Positions 35,186-44,606 of a stretch of 64,000 bases of DNA are shown piece by piece. The position numbers were made by a program, and so were the translations under genes. Origin of the DNA: Oceanobacillus salinisoli (lineage in GTDB: Bacteria; Bacillota; Bacilli; Bacillales; Amphibacillaceae); contig NZ_WOFB01000007.1 of the NCBI RefSeq assembly GCF_009733865.1, forward strand, positions 62,001-126,000. Reading direction: 5' to 3'. The notes below the pieces were generated by a model, which saw only the letters and a list, made by a program, of their open reading frames with translations, made no database searches and was not told where the DNA came from. Within the stretch, counting starts at the first letter, position 1, and each line of letters begins with the position of its first letter.

Positions 35186-36732
35186 CACTAGCGTTGCATT
35201 AAATTTTTGAACAGAAGTCAAGCAATATATTTTTTGTTAAAATTATTAATCTTAGCAATTTTCGCTATAAAATTCCACAAAAAAACCTTATAATTAGGGT
35301 ATGGTAGTCCTGTCCAATTCCCTAACTATAAGGAGTTACGATGGACAATAATACCATAAAAACTGTATTCAAGGAATACATTTATCCATTAGATTCAAAA
35401 GTGATACAAAAAATGATTGACCATGCCCAGATTGATAAGTATGTTAAAAAGTTGGATTTACTGACAATTACGAACGCTTTTATCTATGCTCAGCTGAAGA
35501 ATCTAGATAGCCTTCAGCGGATAAGTGATACGATAAAACGCAAGAAAACAGTTCAAAGACTAGTTGGAATAGAAAGCATTAGTAAATCACAGCTTTCTCG
35601 AAAAAATAAAGATATCCCACCCGAAATTTGCCAGGTGATCTTACATCATTTAATTCAGAAGCTACACACCAACTTCTTGGTCCCAAAAAGGCAGACAAGG
35701 CACTTGGCAAGCTTCATTTGATTGATTCATCAACAATTTCTATGTGCCTTAGCCAATATGAATGGGCAGATTTTCGAGAAACAAAAGCTGGGGTAAAGAT
35801 GCATACCCCATTCATTTTTGCGATGGTGTTTCTTACCCAAATGAAATGATTCTAACACCTGCAAGGCCGGCAGATGAAACACAACTGGATGCATTAATCG
35901 TACCGGATAAAGGTGTACTTCATGTATTCGACCGTGGCTATTTCAACTTTAAAAAGTTTGATATTTATTGCGGAGAAGGTATTCGCTTTGTGACACGAAT
36001 TAAGAGTAATACCGTTGTACACGTCATCGAGGAACTACCCGTTGACCCATCTTCTCCCATTTCACGACATGCGGTCGTAAAAATTGGAAACATGAAGTAT
36101 CCATTGCAGTTAATAGAAACACTAGATAGTGAGGGGAATAAAATCTTTATTGTGTGTAATGATGCAAAGATAAGTGCACAAGAAATAAGTGATCTCTACC
36201 GAAACTGCTGGCAAATAGAATTATTTTTCAAGTGGGTAAAGCAACATCTCGTTATCAAAAAATTGTATGGAAAAGGTGAAAATGCCGCATATAACCAACT
36301 TTACTTAGCTATGATTACGTTCTGCTTAACCCTTTTAATGAGAATTAAATTAGGCTATAAGGGCACCTTGTTGGAAATGCTAAATTGGGTTCGCGACTTC
36401 TGGTCAAAATCAATGAAAACCTTTATTACTGAAATATTCAAGGAACCTGAACGTTACTCTAAAGGCCGACGAAGGCTGGAACACGAACGTATTTTTGAAG
36501 AAACCTTAGCACAATATGAATCAGGAGATGGTTTGCATTTGGATGATCTAACCTACGATCCAATCGTTTAAAAAGATACAGTATTCATAAAATGGATGAA
36601 GGACTACCTTTAAAGCCCATTTATCCTTTTTTCTTTAACATAACAAAAATACTATCAGAGAATTATGGCAATTGGTTTGATATAAAAAATTAATGGTTGA
36701 CTTCATCTATACTTTTTTATGCAACGCTAGTG
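35186..36732 (+). mobile_element. IS4-family insertion sequence, copy A (1547 bp)
   Basis: Bounded by CACTAGCGTTGCAT at 35186-35199 and its exact reverse complement at 36719-36732. Between them lies one transposase gene with frameshifts. The flanks (AGGAAATTA on the left, ATTTGGAAT on the right) do not match, so no target duplication remains; the element may have lost one side by recombination. Copy B starts 18 bases to the right with the same end sequence. Confidence 0.85.
35341..36571 (+). pseudogene. IS4-family transposase of copy A, two frameshifts
   Basis: Similar to the IS4Bsu1 type. The start ATGGACAATAATACC follows AAGGAG. Three frames in turn are needed: residues up to about KSQLSRKNKDIPPEICQVIL, then ADKALGKLHLIDSSTIS with the first catalytic Asp, then HVFDRGYFNFKKFD with the second Asp and YRNCWQIELFFKWVKQHL with the Y-2-R-3-E-6-K motif (Cys in place of the usual Arg neighbour). 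The shifts lie near 35650-35690 and 35810. All catalytic residues survive, but no intact protein can be made without frameshifting. Confidence 0.85.
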
Positions 36733-36750
36733 ATTTGGAATAAATCATAT

Positions 36751-38151
36751 CACTAGCGTTGCATTGATTAAATCCGAAAATATAAAATACTAAAAATGTT
36801 CAATTTTTAAGCGTCTTATGCATAAAAAAATCCTTTATAATGAATAGGACGGGTGGCTTCCTGTCCAAATCCAATTATAAAGGAACTGACATGGACAAGA
36901 ATACACGATTATCATCATTTGGTAAATGGGTTTCACCCATTAATTTTAAAAAAGTTTTTGAACAAGTTGAAAACCTGAAACAAGATTATTACACAAAGAA
37001 ACTAACTACAGAAGCCTATATTAAACTTTTTCTTTTTGCACAGCTACATAAAACGGAGAGTCTTTAGGCGATGAGTGATGCGTTGCTTGATGATGATTTT
37101 CAAAAGGCGCTGGGTTTTGAATCCATCAGTGCGTCACAACTATCACGTAAAAATAACGAAATCGAGCCTTCCATCCTGGCTACCTTGTTTCTGGATCTTG
37201 TCTATCAGATTCAGGGGTTTCATCATAAACACTTGAAATGGATGCCGTTAAAAATCACTGATTCCAGTACGTTGCCTCTCAATCTAACCAATTATAAATG
37301 GGCAAAATTCCGTAAAACAAAAGCGGGTGTAAAGCTTCATTTAAGGCTTGTATTCATGGATAAGAATATGGTTTATCCAGAGAATGCAGTTATCACTGTA
37401 GCCAAAGAACACGATAGGAATCAGTTGGAAATCCTTGTAGGACAAGGAAGCCATGTATGTGTTTGATTGTGGCTACGTAGATTATGAGCGATTTGATCAA
37501 ATGACAGGTGATGGCTATTTCTTTGTTTCCAGACTGAAGAAAAATGCCGTTATTCGCGAGGTTCATTCCTTTTCACTACCGCCTGAATCTACGGTGTTAT
37601 CCGATAAAAATAGTCTATATTGGTTCCACACAAAACTGAAGAATGTATTCTGATTGCTGGAAGTAGTGGACACAAAAGGAAATGTCCTTCGTTTAATCAC
37701 CAACCGATTTGATTTAAGTGCGGATGAGATTAGCGAAATCTATCGATCACGTTGGGCGATTGAGTTATTTTTCAAATGGCTAAAACAACATGTTGAGATA
37801 AAACATTTTTATGGGATCAGTGAAACAGCTATACAAAATCAAATTTATATAGCACTCATCACCTATTGCTTACATGTACTGATTCAATTAAAAACAAAAA
37901 GTAGAAAGTCCTTGCTTCAAATCAGTCGCTGGTTAAAGGCGGTACTATGGAAACCAGCCTATATTTGGCTGTGACGTTTTGAAAGTCAAACCATTCTATA
38001 ATATAAGTTTTGTCGTTGCCCCTTTTGGAAATAATTTTATATAATTTTCAAAAATGGATAGAGCCCCCTTTAGTTGGACTTTGACTTTTTGGCAAAAATT
38101 TCAGGAGTGTATTTTACAGAATTTTGCAACTCCATTTATGCAATGCTAGTG
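36751..38151 (+). mobile_element. IS4-family insertion sequence, copy B (1401 bp) with 9-bp target duplication
   Basis: Left end CACTAGCGTTGCAT at 36751-36764, right end ATGCAATGCTAGTG at 38138-38151 (one mismatch). AAATCATAT occurs directly on both sides (36742-36750 and 38152-38160), a target duplication of the size expected for IS4 relatives. So this copy is complete in structure although its transposase is broken. It is related to, but clearly different from, copy A. Confidence 0.9.
36891..37974 (+). pseudogene. IS4-family transposase of copy B, nonsense and frameshift mutations
   Basis: ATG after AAAGGAACT. The protein follows that of copy A (MDKNTRLSSFGKWVSP; SASQLSRKNNEIEPSI; KITDSSTLPL; YVFDCGYVDYERF; YRSRWAIELFFKWLKQH). 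It is stopped by TAG at 37068-37070 where CAG (Gln) would be expected, shifted near 37450 and stopped again by TGA at 37651-37653. The catalytic Asp, Asp, Glu positions are still recognisable. A length close to 360 residues would be normal. Confidence 0.85.
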
Positions 38152-38465
38152 AAATCATATAAGTATTAAATTAGAGGGGATTCATACCTTGTTTTAGGAC
38201 GAAAGAAAGTCTCTATAACAAAGAAAAAGAGATGAAGTTTGTGGGAAACGTAGCAGTTATCAAGCCATAAAAGTAGGGATACGCTTATTTTTTTAATAAT
38301 TTTATATGGAAAATGGGAACAGGACCAATTAAGGATCAGTTCCCATTTTTAAATTTAAAAACTAAAATTAATTAGGAAAATTTTAACTTAAGTGTTTCTG
38401 TTTCCATTGATGTAATTCCAATGGGCTAAACCCACTGTAAAGACATCCATAACTAAAGGAAACTA
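38152..38465 (+). other. Intergenic region between IS copy B and the TRAP operon
   Basis: About 310 bases. Contains the right target duplication of copy B and a bidirectional terminator. No gene seen. Confidence 0.5.
38310..38350. terminator. Bidirectional terminator at the end of the leftward TRAP operon
   Basis: AAAATGGGAAC and GTTCCCATTTTT form an 11-bp stem; inside, GGACC and GGATC extend it partly. T-rich ends on both strands. Confidence 0.75.
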
Positions 38466-38978
38466 TCACTCTTTAAAATTTAATGTTGGTTTTTCTGATT
38501 GGAAGTTTTTAATGATTAAAAAGAAAATCTCAATGGATAGTAATAAAAATCCTAATGGTACAAAATAAAGGATAGGATAATATGGAATTATTGTACCCTT
38601 CATACTAAAACCAAGGATTTCTTCTGTCCCTGTGAGTGCATATTGAAACCCATAGAATGTCAGTAATAAAAATAAAATCATCTCTAATATCAATAATGCA
38701 ATAAATATATTACGTTGATGTCCAATTTTTAGTTTAACAACAAACATTTCAACCCTCGGCATAATCCCCGAACTGTATGCAAAGGCTAAACCTGGAAAAA
38801 AGGCTAGAGGCATAAGAAGATATTCTGTAATTTCATAACTACCTAGTACACTAGAATTCAACATATTTCGTAGTGCTACATCCGCAACGATAAATAGCAT
38901 CATTATAAAGATTGTGCTACCGCTTAAAATTAACCCACCAATTTTTATTTTATTAAATATTTTGTAAGCCGCAATCAA
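38466..38978 (-). CDS. dctQ: TRAP transporter small permease (DctQ)
   Basis: 170 residues, four hydrophobic segments, with the family features ALRNMLNSSVLGSYEITEYLL and FFPGLAFAYSSG. TTG start behind GGGGGGAG. It is the accessory membrane subunit of a tripartite C4-dicarboxylate-type transporter. Here it is the last gene of the set, after the large permease, which is an unusual order. The N-terminus (IAAYKIFNKIKIGG) is short and basic. Confidence 0.85.
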   Translation of the reverse strand: MIAAYKIFNKIKIGGLILSGSTIFIMMLFIVADVALRNMLNSSVLGSYEITEYLLMPLAFFPGLAFAYSSGIMPRVEMFVVKLKIGHQRNIFIALLILEMILFLLLTFYGFQYALTGTEEILGFSMKGTIIPYYPILYFVPLGFLLLSIEIFFLIIKNFQSEKPTLNFKE

Positions 38979-39027
38979 GCTTCTCCCCCCTTATTTTTTC
39001 AAAATAGAACTCATTACATTTAAGTGC

Positions 39028-40359
39028 TCACATTAAACTAGGAAGCCAGGTAACAAGACCAGGGAAAGCAATCAATAATCCACAAATTACAATAGCTAGT
39101 GCAACAGCAATTAATAATGATTGACGGAATAACCTTTCAATTGGAATTCCCGTGACACCTGAAACTGCATAAACACTGAGTCCAACTGGAGGTGTAAGGA
39201 GACCAATCGTACAAATGACTGAAACAAGTATACCAAACCAAAGTAAATCGACATTCATCTCTACAACAATTGGTAAAAGAACTGGTGTCGCCATAATAAT
39301 TACTGCGCCACCTTCAACAAACATGAAGAGGGCAAAGTAAATCAAGGACAACAACACTAATACAAGGGCTGGATATTCAATAAGTGGTCCCAATGCATTG
39401 ATGAGGGCTTTCGGAAGTTGCGATACCGTTATGAATCGGCCGAAAATTTGAGCTGTTACCATGATGAGCAAAACCATCGTTATTATTTTCACTGTTCCAG
39501 CAAACGATTCAACAAAAAATGATCTGTTTACCTTCCCTAAAAAAAGTGCCATAATAAAGCCAACAAACGCTCCAACTGCACCTGCTTCCGTTGGAGTAAA
39601 TACCCCCGAATAAATGCCGCCAAAAATAATGATCACCATAACTAGACCAATAGCAATAATAAATAGAGAACGTGCCACTGTTAATTGTGGTTGTTCTCCT
39701 TCCTCATCCCCGTTCTCTTTTTCTGCTTCTAACCCAGCGGCGATTTGTTTACCACTTCGATAATGAAGAAATAGCATTACTCCTATGATTATGAGTGTCA
39801 TCAATATCCCTGGAATAATAGCCGCAATAAAAAGTGTACCTATTGGTGTTTCTGTTACAACCCCATATAAGATTAATATAATACTAGGTGGGATGATCCC
39901 TGATAATGATCCAGCGGCTGCAATGGTTGAGCCTGCAATATCATCACGAAAACCGTGTCTCTTTAATTCTGGAACTGCGACTTGTCCTAAAGCTGCAGAT
40001 GACCCAGATGTAGATCCCGATACAGCCCCTAGAAAGGCCCCTATGATGACAGTTAACACACCTAACAAACTTGATTTCCCTTTAGATAGTTCATAAACAA
40101 TAGCATACATGTCACGAACAATTCCTGATTTCACGACAAATTGCGCCATTAATACAAACAAAGGAATCGTAGTTAACGTATAACTTGCAATCTGGTTATA
40201 AGGGTCACTTTGTAAAAAAGAAGTAATATAGGATGGACCCTCCAATAATACAATCCCGATTATTCCAATACTTAGAAGTACGGAATGTACATGCAGGCCT
40301 GAAAATAAAAGTAACATAAAAAGGAAAAGCATCAATACAATAAAAATTTCAATTGGCAT
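39028..40359 (-). CDS. dctM: TRAP transporter large permease (DctM)
   Basis: About 443 residues, around 12 membrane segments. ITSFLQSDPYNQIASYTLTT, SGSTSGSSAALGQVAVPELK and TPTEAGAVGAFVGF are typical DctM segments. GAAGGGAG fits the ATG at 40359; the frame is open from 40377 but that start lies within the ribosome site. It forms the ion-coupled channel together with DctQ; the ligand is brought by the DctP protein encoded upstream. Confidence 0.93.
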   Translation of the reverse strand: MPIEIFIVLMLFLFMLLLFSGLHVHSVLLSIGIIGIVLLEGPSYITSFLQSDPYNQIASYTLTTIPLFVLMAQFVVKSGIVRDMYAIVYELSKGKSSLLGVLTVIIGAFLGAVSGSTSGSSAALGQVAVPELKRHGFRDDIAGSTIAAAGSLSGIIPPSIILILYGVVTETPIGTLFIAAIIPGILMTLIIIGVMLFLHYRSGKQIAAGLEAEKENGDEEGEQPQLTVARSLFIIAIGLVMVIIIFGGIYSGVFTPTEAGAVGAFVGFIMALFLGKVNRSFFVESFAGTVKIITMVLLIMVTAQIFGRFITVSQLPKALINALGPLIEYPALVLVLLSLIYFALFMFVEGGAVIIMATPVLLPIVVEMNVDLLWFGILVSVICTIGLLTPPVGLSVYAVSGVTGIPIERLFRQSLLIAVALAIVICGLLIAFPGLVTWLPSLM

Positions 40360-40430
40360 CCTAACACTCCCTTCCATTAAAATTTAAATGTAATGTATGG
40401 AAAAGGAGGATTCCCTTTTCCTTTTAAACT

Positions 40431-41576
40431 TTATTCAATTTCCATGATAGATTCAGGTACCGTAATACCTTCTTCCACAATTAAATCTCTCCAAAGCTTA
40501 GCCATTTCTTTACCTGGTTGGCCGTTTTCCTCTTGCTCATCAATCCATTCAAACCAAGTATCTTCCACACCTTTTTCTAAAAGTTCTTGTGCTTCTTGGT
40601 CAAGGTTCTCTACACCTTCAAAAACCGCTCCTCTATCTTCTGCATTCTTTCTATTCTCCTCAGAACGTTCCATCCAAAGTTGGGCGCCTTCAAGGATTTG
40701 CTCATAAGAAGTTTCTTCCATAATTTGCTGAATCTCTTCTGGTATCGTATTCCATTTTTCTTCCGTCATGGCCCACATACCTGCATAGTGCCCAAGGTTA
40801 ATCCCCTCGAGTGTAAAAGTAAAAGTATCTTGCAATCCATAACTAGTCCAGTCGGAAATACTAAAGAAGCTCCCTTCAAAAGCTCCACGGTTGATGGCAT
40901 CAAACATTTCTGTAGATGGCATGGATATCGTATTAATCCCTACATGCCTTGCAAATAACTCGTGTACTCTTGATGGTGAACGGAGGGATACATTTTTAAA
41001 GTCTTCTGCTGTTTCAAAAGTGTAGTCTTTAGTTGATATAACGTATTCTTCTGTAGTAGGTGTAGCAAATACTTTTAATCCCCTATCTTGGTATTCGATT
41101 TCATTAAATGTCTTTCCATCCATTATTTCACGGTCACTTTTTACCAGTTCAGCATAAGCTTTTGTCGCACGCAATGTATCTGTATCCAACAACGGTAGCA
41201 TTGTGACTTCGCTTAAAGGAAAACGCTGTGGATCGTAGAGTGGCCAAAGCGGAGCTGCAATATCAATAGTCCCATTATTAAGAGCTTGTAATTCTTCGTT
41301 AACTGGAATAAGTTCCCCGTTTGTATAGAATTCAAATTCTACACGCCCATCTGTTCTTTCTTCGACTTTTTCCATCCAAGGCTGGAAATATCCTCCCCAC
41401 CAACCGTTTTGTGTACTTAATGCAGATGATAGTTTTAATACAATTGTGTTTTCATTATTCCCATCAGAACTTGACGATTCTGAATCAGAGCCTGAATCTT
41501 CGCTTGATTGCTCTACACATCCGGAAATTAATAAGACAAAAAATAATAACAAAATAAAATTTAGCCACTTTTTCAA
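40431..41576 (-). CDS. dctP: TRAP transporter solute-binding lipoprotein (DctP)
   Basis: 381 residues; leader ending in LLISGC (lipobox, Cys near 20), a Ser/Asp-rich linker and the DctP fold with ALSTQNGWWGGYFQPWMEKVEE and the ligand-binding Arg region SLRSPSRVHE. TTG start 7 bases after GGAGGG. First of the three TRAP genes in this orientation and 135 bases after an acyl-CoA ligase gene, suggesting that the imported acid is activated by that ligase. Confidence 0.9.
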   Translation of the reverse strand: MKKWLNFILLLFFVLLISGCVEQSSEDSGSDSESSSSDGNNENTIVLKLSSALSTQNGWWGGYFQPWMEKVEERTDGRVEFEFYTNGELIPVNEELQALNNGTIDIAAPLWPLYDPQRFPLSEVTMLPLLDTDTLRATKAYAELVKSDREIMDGKTFNEIEYQDRGLKVFATPTTEEYVISTKDYTFETAEDFKNVSLRSPSRVHELFARHVGINTISMPSTEMFDAINRGAFEGSFFSISDWTSYGLQDTFTFTLEGINLGHYAGMWAMTEEKWNTIPEEIQQIMEETSYEQILEGAQLWMERSEENRKNAEDRGAVFEGVENLDQEAQELLEKGVEDTWFEWIDEQEENGQPGKEMAKLWRDLIVEEGITVPESIMEIE

Positions 41577-41711
41577 TCTTAACCCTCCAATGTTTTGATT
41601 TATTTTAAATTTTCAGGTCAAACAGGGAGTATTTAAAGTATTTCAACATAACTTAAGGAAATTGCTTGCTATATACTGGGTTCATTCAGTTCAAATAAAC
41701 TTATGATATAT

Positions 41712-43199
41712 TTAAGCGAATATTTCTTTTAATTTTCCTTTAACAATCTTTCCAGAGGCATTTTTCGGTAGTTCTTCTACTATTTCAAATGTTGAAGGTA
41801 CTTTGTAAGATGCAAGCCTTTCTTTACAATATCCTTTTAGGTCAGTAGTGCTTTCTATACTAAAACCAGATTTGAGTGTTAACACTGCTTTTACTAACTC
41901 TCCTCTTTCCGCATCGGGGTATCCTATCACCGCTACCTCCAATACCGCTGGGTGTTGATATAATACTTCTTCTACTTCTCTCGGATATACATTAAATCCT
42001 GACCGAATAATAACATCTTTTTTCCGATCGACTATATATAAATAACCATCTTTATCTCGTTTTGCGATATCTCCTGTTTTAAACCATCCATCTACAAACG
42101 CGTTATTATTTTCCTCTAACCGATTAAAGTATTCCTTCATGACATTTGGACCTCGAACAACTAACTCCCCTGACTCACCAATTGGGACCTCTTCGAATTG
42201 TTCGTTTACTATTTTGACACTTACACCATCTATAGGTAGTCCAACGCTTCCTAGTTTTTTTCTACCATGAGGAGGATTAGTGGATACGACAGGGGAACAC
42301 TCTGTTAACCCATATCCTTCTACAATTTCAAAACCAAATGTTTTAACCCATTTGTTAAAAATCTCTTCTGGTAGCGCAGAAGCACCTGTATAGGCATATT
42401 TTAATTTCAATTTAAATTCACTAATGTTCTGATTATTTAGTATATAAGTATACATCGTTGGAGGGCCAAAAAAGAAAGTTATCTCTTTATCTTCCATCGT
42501 TGCTAATGTTTTTGTACTGGATTCCCATCTAGGCAACATATAGTTGTATCCACCGCTATACATCGTGGCATTCAAACAATTCGATTGCGCGGCGATGTGT
42601 GATAATGGTGGTACAATTAATGTTCTATCTTCCTCGTTTAAATTGAATGCTTCAGCAAATACTTTCGCGTTATGATACAGACCATAGTGAGTAAGAATCG
42701 CTCCTTTTGGTAATCCTGTTGTTCCTGAAGTGTATAAAATAGAGCATTCCTCAGGATAGCTATAATTCATTAAACGTTCGATGGGTCCATTTGTTAGGAG
42801 GTCATCGAATTCTTTACTTTTGGTAATTAGGAGTTTTGGATCCCCATCGAATTTTGTGTTACTTAGTTTTTCATTTACAGTATCATTCATGATAATAATA
42901 GTAGGATTACTGTCATTAATAATTACTCCAAATTCCCTTGGAGTAAGGGATGGATTAATTGGAACACTAATAGCCCCTACACGCATACATGCATAATAAC
43001 TGACAACAAATTCAGGACAGTTATCGAGTATAATAGCGATTCGATCCCCTTTCCGAATACTATTTAAGTAAAAGTTATCCGCAAGATTTTGAACCTTTTC
43101 ATTCAATTCTCTGTACGTATAAGAACTTGATTCCGATCCAATAGCCAGGTTTTCTGGTATATTTCTGGCGTGTTCTTGAAGTTTGAAATCTAAATTCAC
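41712..43199 (-). CDS. AMP-forming acyl-CoA synthetase
   Basis: 495 residues. ATP/AMP signatures: SILYTSGTTGLPKGA near 151-165, GYGLTECSPV near 290-299, and GWFKTGDIA followed by DRKKDVI; the C-terminal Lys in NASGKIVKG forms the adenylate. It activates a carboxylic acid with CoA. GTG start behind GGAGAG. It lies at the head of the leftward TRAP operon and faces a TetR-regulated acyl-CoA island, so it probably feeds that island. Substrate class cannot be fixed by eye. Confidence 0.92.
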   Translation of the reverse strand: MNLDFKLQEHARNIPENLAIGSESSSYTYRELNEKVQNLADNFYLNSIRKGDRIAIILDNCPEFVVSYYACMRVGAISVPINPSLTPREFGVIINDSNPTIIIMNDTVNEKLSNTKFDGDPKLLITKSKEFDDLLTNGPIERLMNYSYPEECSILYTSGTTGLPKGAILTHYGLYHNAKVFAEAFNLNEEDRTLIVPPLSHIAAQSNCLNATMYSGGYNYMLPRWESSTKTLATMEDKEITFFFGPPTMYTYILNNQNISEFKLKLKYAYTGASALPEEIFNKWVKTFGFEIVEGYGLTECSPVVSTNPPHGRKKLGSVGLPIDGVSVKIVNEQFEEVPIGESGELVVRGPNVMKEYFNRLEENNNAFVDGWFKTGDIAKRDKDGYLYIVDRKKDVIIRSGFNVYPREVEEVLYQHPAVLEVAVIGYPDAERGELVKAVLTLKSGFSIESTTDLKGYCKERLASYKVPSTFEIVEELPKNASGKIVKGKLKEIFA

Positions 43200-43690
43200 T
43201 TCTTATCACTCTCCTTAAATTTATGTAAGAATTTGTATGTGAATAATGGATATTCGTACAAGTAAAAGGCTATTTTTATTGAAAAAATTTTTAAAAAGTC
43301 AATATGATTTTAATTCACCCCATTAAATTATTAGAATTCAGTACTGAATACGCTTCCATCATTACGTGATATTCTAAAGTTTTAAATTTAAAATGTCAAA
43401 TAAAATATTGAATTTTTGTTTAATAAAAATTATTAGGATAATTAAAACTTTTGTTATGCCAGATAGAATATTGCATACTAAGGCGCAAATTAACAGCTAT
43501 GAAAAGAAAAATCTATTTCCTACTCTAATTACGTAGTTTTTTTAAAGTTATTGATTGCTAGTTTTTAATGAACTCTGATTTTTCCAAGATAATATAAATT
43601 ATGTGCTTAGTTAGAGTCTGGAACATATGCTGTCACAATAAAAGGTTTTATAAAACGATTTTAAAATATTCATAATTTTAACAAATTTAC

Positions 43691-43703
43691 TTTGAAATTC
43701 AAA
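43691..43703. promoter_or_regulatory. Candidate TetR operator half-site, copy 1
   Basis: TTTGAA-A-TTCAAA, a 13-base palindrome 146 bases before the tetR start. Its exact reverse complement occurs at 60253-60265 upstream of a MaoC gene of the same island. Confidence 0.35.
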
Positions 43704-43761
43704 ACAAAAATTGTTAGAATAAATTAAGAACTATATTTAAGAAAATTATTTACTTCCCAGT

Positions 43762-43777
43762 ATGTAAGCGTTATCTA
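43762..43777. promoter_or_regulatory. Cre-like box (CcpA)
   Basis: ATGTAAGCGTTATCTA fits the consensus except T for A at position 15. It lies 72 bases before the TetR gene. Confidence 0.45.
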
Positions 43778-43848
43778 TGAGTTGGCTTATGATGAGTAGA
43801 GAATTATTCCAGCTTATTTTAGAGACTAATAAAGAGGAAGTGAGATAA

Positions 43849-44457
43849 ATGTCGTTACGTGAGAGGAAAGCTGCTAAGAAAAAGGAAGAAATTTTACGAT
43901 CTGCTTTGAGCTTGATTTCAGAGAAAGGTTATTATGCAACAACCATGGAAGACATTGCTGCAAATCTGCTAATGACAAAAGGTTCGGTATACTACTATTT
44001 TAAGGATAAACAAGATTTAGTTTTTCAAAGTTATCTAATGTTATTAGAAGAAAGTAGTGAAAGATTTGAGGTGATTCAGCAAAAGAATTTACCTATTATT
44101 GATAAGTTAAGAGAAACTATGAATTCGCATATTTCATGTTTACTAAGCGAAAGATCTGGTTTTGAACTAGGACTTAAACCAGAACAATTTTTCACGGACG
44201 AACAACTTAAGGTAGTCGCGGAAAAGAGAGAAGAGTATGCAGGTTATTTTGAAAAATTAATAATCGAGGGTAAAGAAGCAAAAATATTTCAGGACGTTGA
44301 TGTAAAAATTGTTCGTAATATTATTCTTGGAGCAATGAATTGGTTATTACAGTGGTATTCTCCAAATGGTAAATTAAATTCCGACGAAATGGCTGACGTC
44401 GTATCAAATTATTTATTACGAATGTTGTTAGAAAGCGATGATATAGTAACCAAATAA
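43849..44457 (+). CDS. TetR-family transcriptional regulator
   Basis: 202 residues. N-terminal helix-turn-helix: ISEKGYYATTMEDIAANLLM then KGSVYYYFKDKQDLV, the standard TetR form. The C-terminal part is of the fatty-acid/acyl-CoA regulator type (FadR/PsrA-like in general shape). AGAGGAAGTGAGATAA precedes the ATG. It stands at the head of the rightward acyl-CoA island and across from the ligase-TRAP operon, so it likely controls both, releasing DNA when an acyl-CoA binds. Confidence 0.88.
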   Translation: MSLRERKAAKKKEEILRSALSLISEKGYYATTMEDIAANLLMTKGSVYYYFKDKQDLVFQSYLMLLEESSERFEVIQQKNLPIIDKLRETMNSHISCLLSERSGFELGLKPEQFFTDEQLKVVAEKREEYAGYFEKLIIEGKEAKIFQDVDVKIVRNIILGAMNWLLQWYSPNGKLNSDEMADVVSNYLLRMLLESDDIVTK

Positions 44458-44606
44458 TACCTCATTAATTCATAAACTTGAAGGTCAAATACAATAATTA
44501 TAAATGAATTCAAAATTATAAAGAAAATGCTTTATCCTCAATTTATAACCTCTATGTTGTACTGGGGGAGTTTAGAGTAATTTTTTAATATTAGGAGGTA
44601 AAGCGA

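Larger units (their letters stand above)
43200..43848. promoter_or_regulatory. Divergent intergenic region between ligase and TetR genes
   Basis: 649 AT-rich bases between two divergent genes, so promoters for both directions are expected here. It contains the palindrome TTTGAAATTCAAA at 43691-43703 and a cre-like box at 43762-43777. No open frame of note. Confidence 0.5.

Noticed and set aside
35628-35849. Separate 73-codon gene inside IS copy A
   Set aside because: Its sequence is the middle part of the transposase in a shifted frame, carrying the first catalytic Asp.
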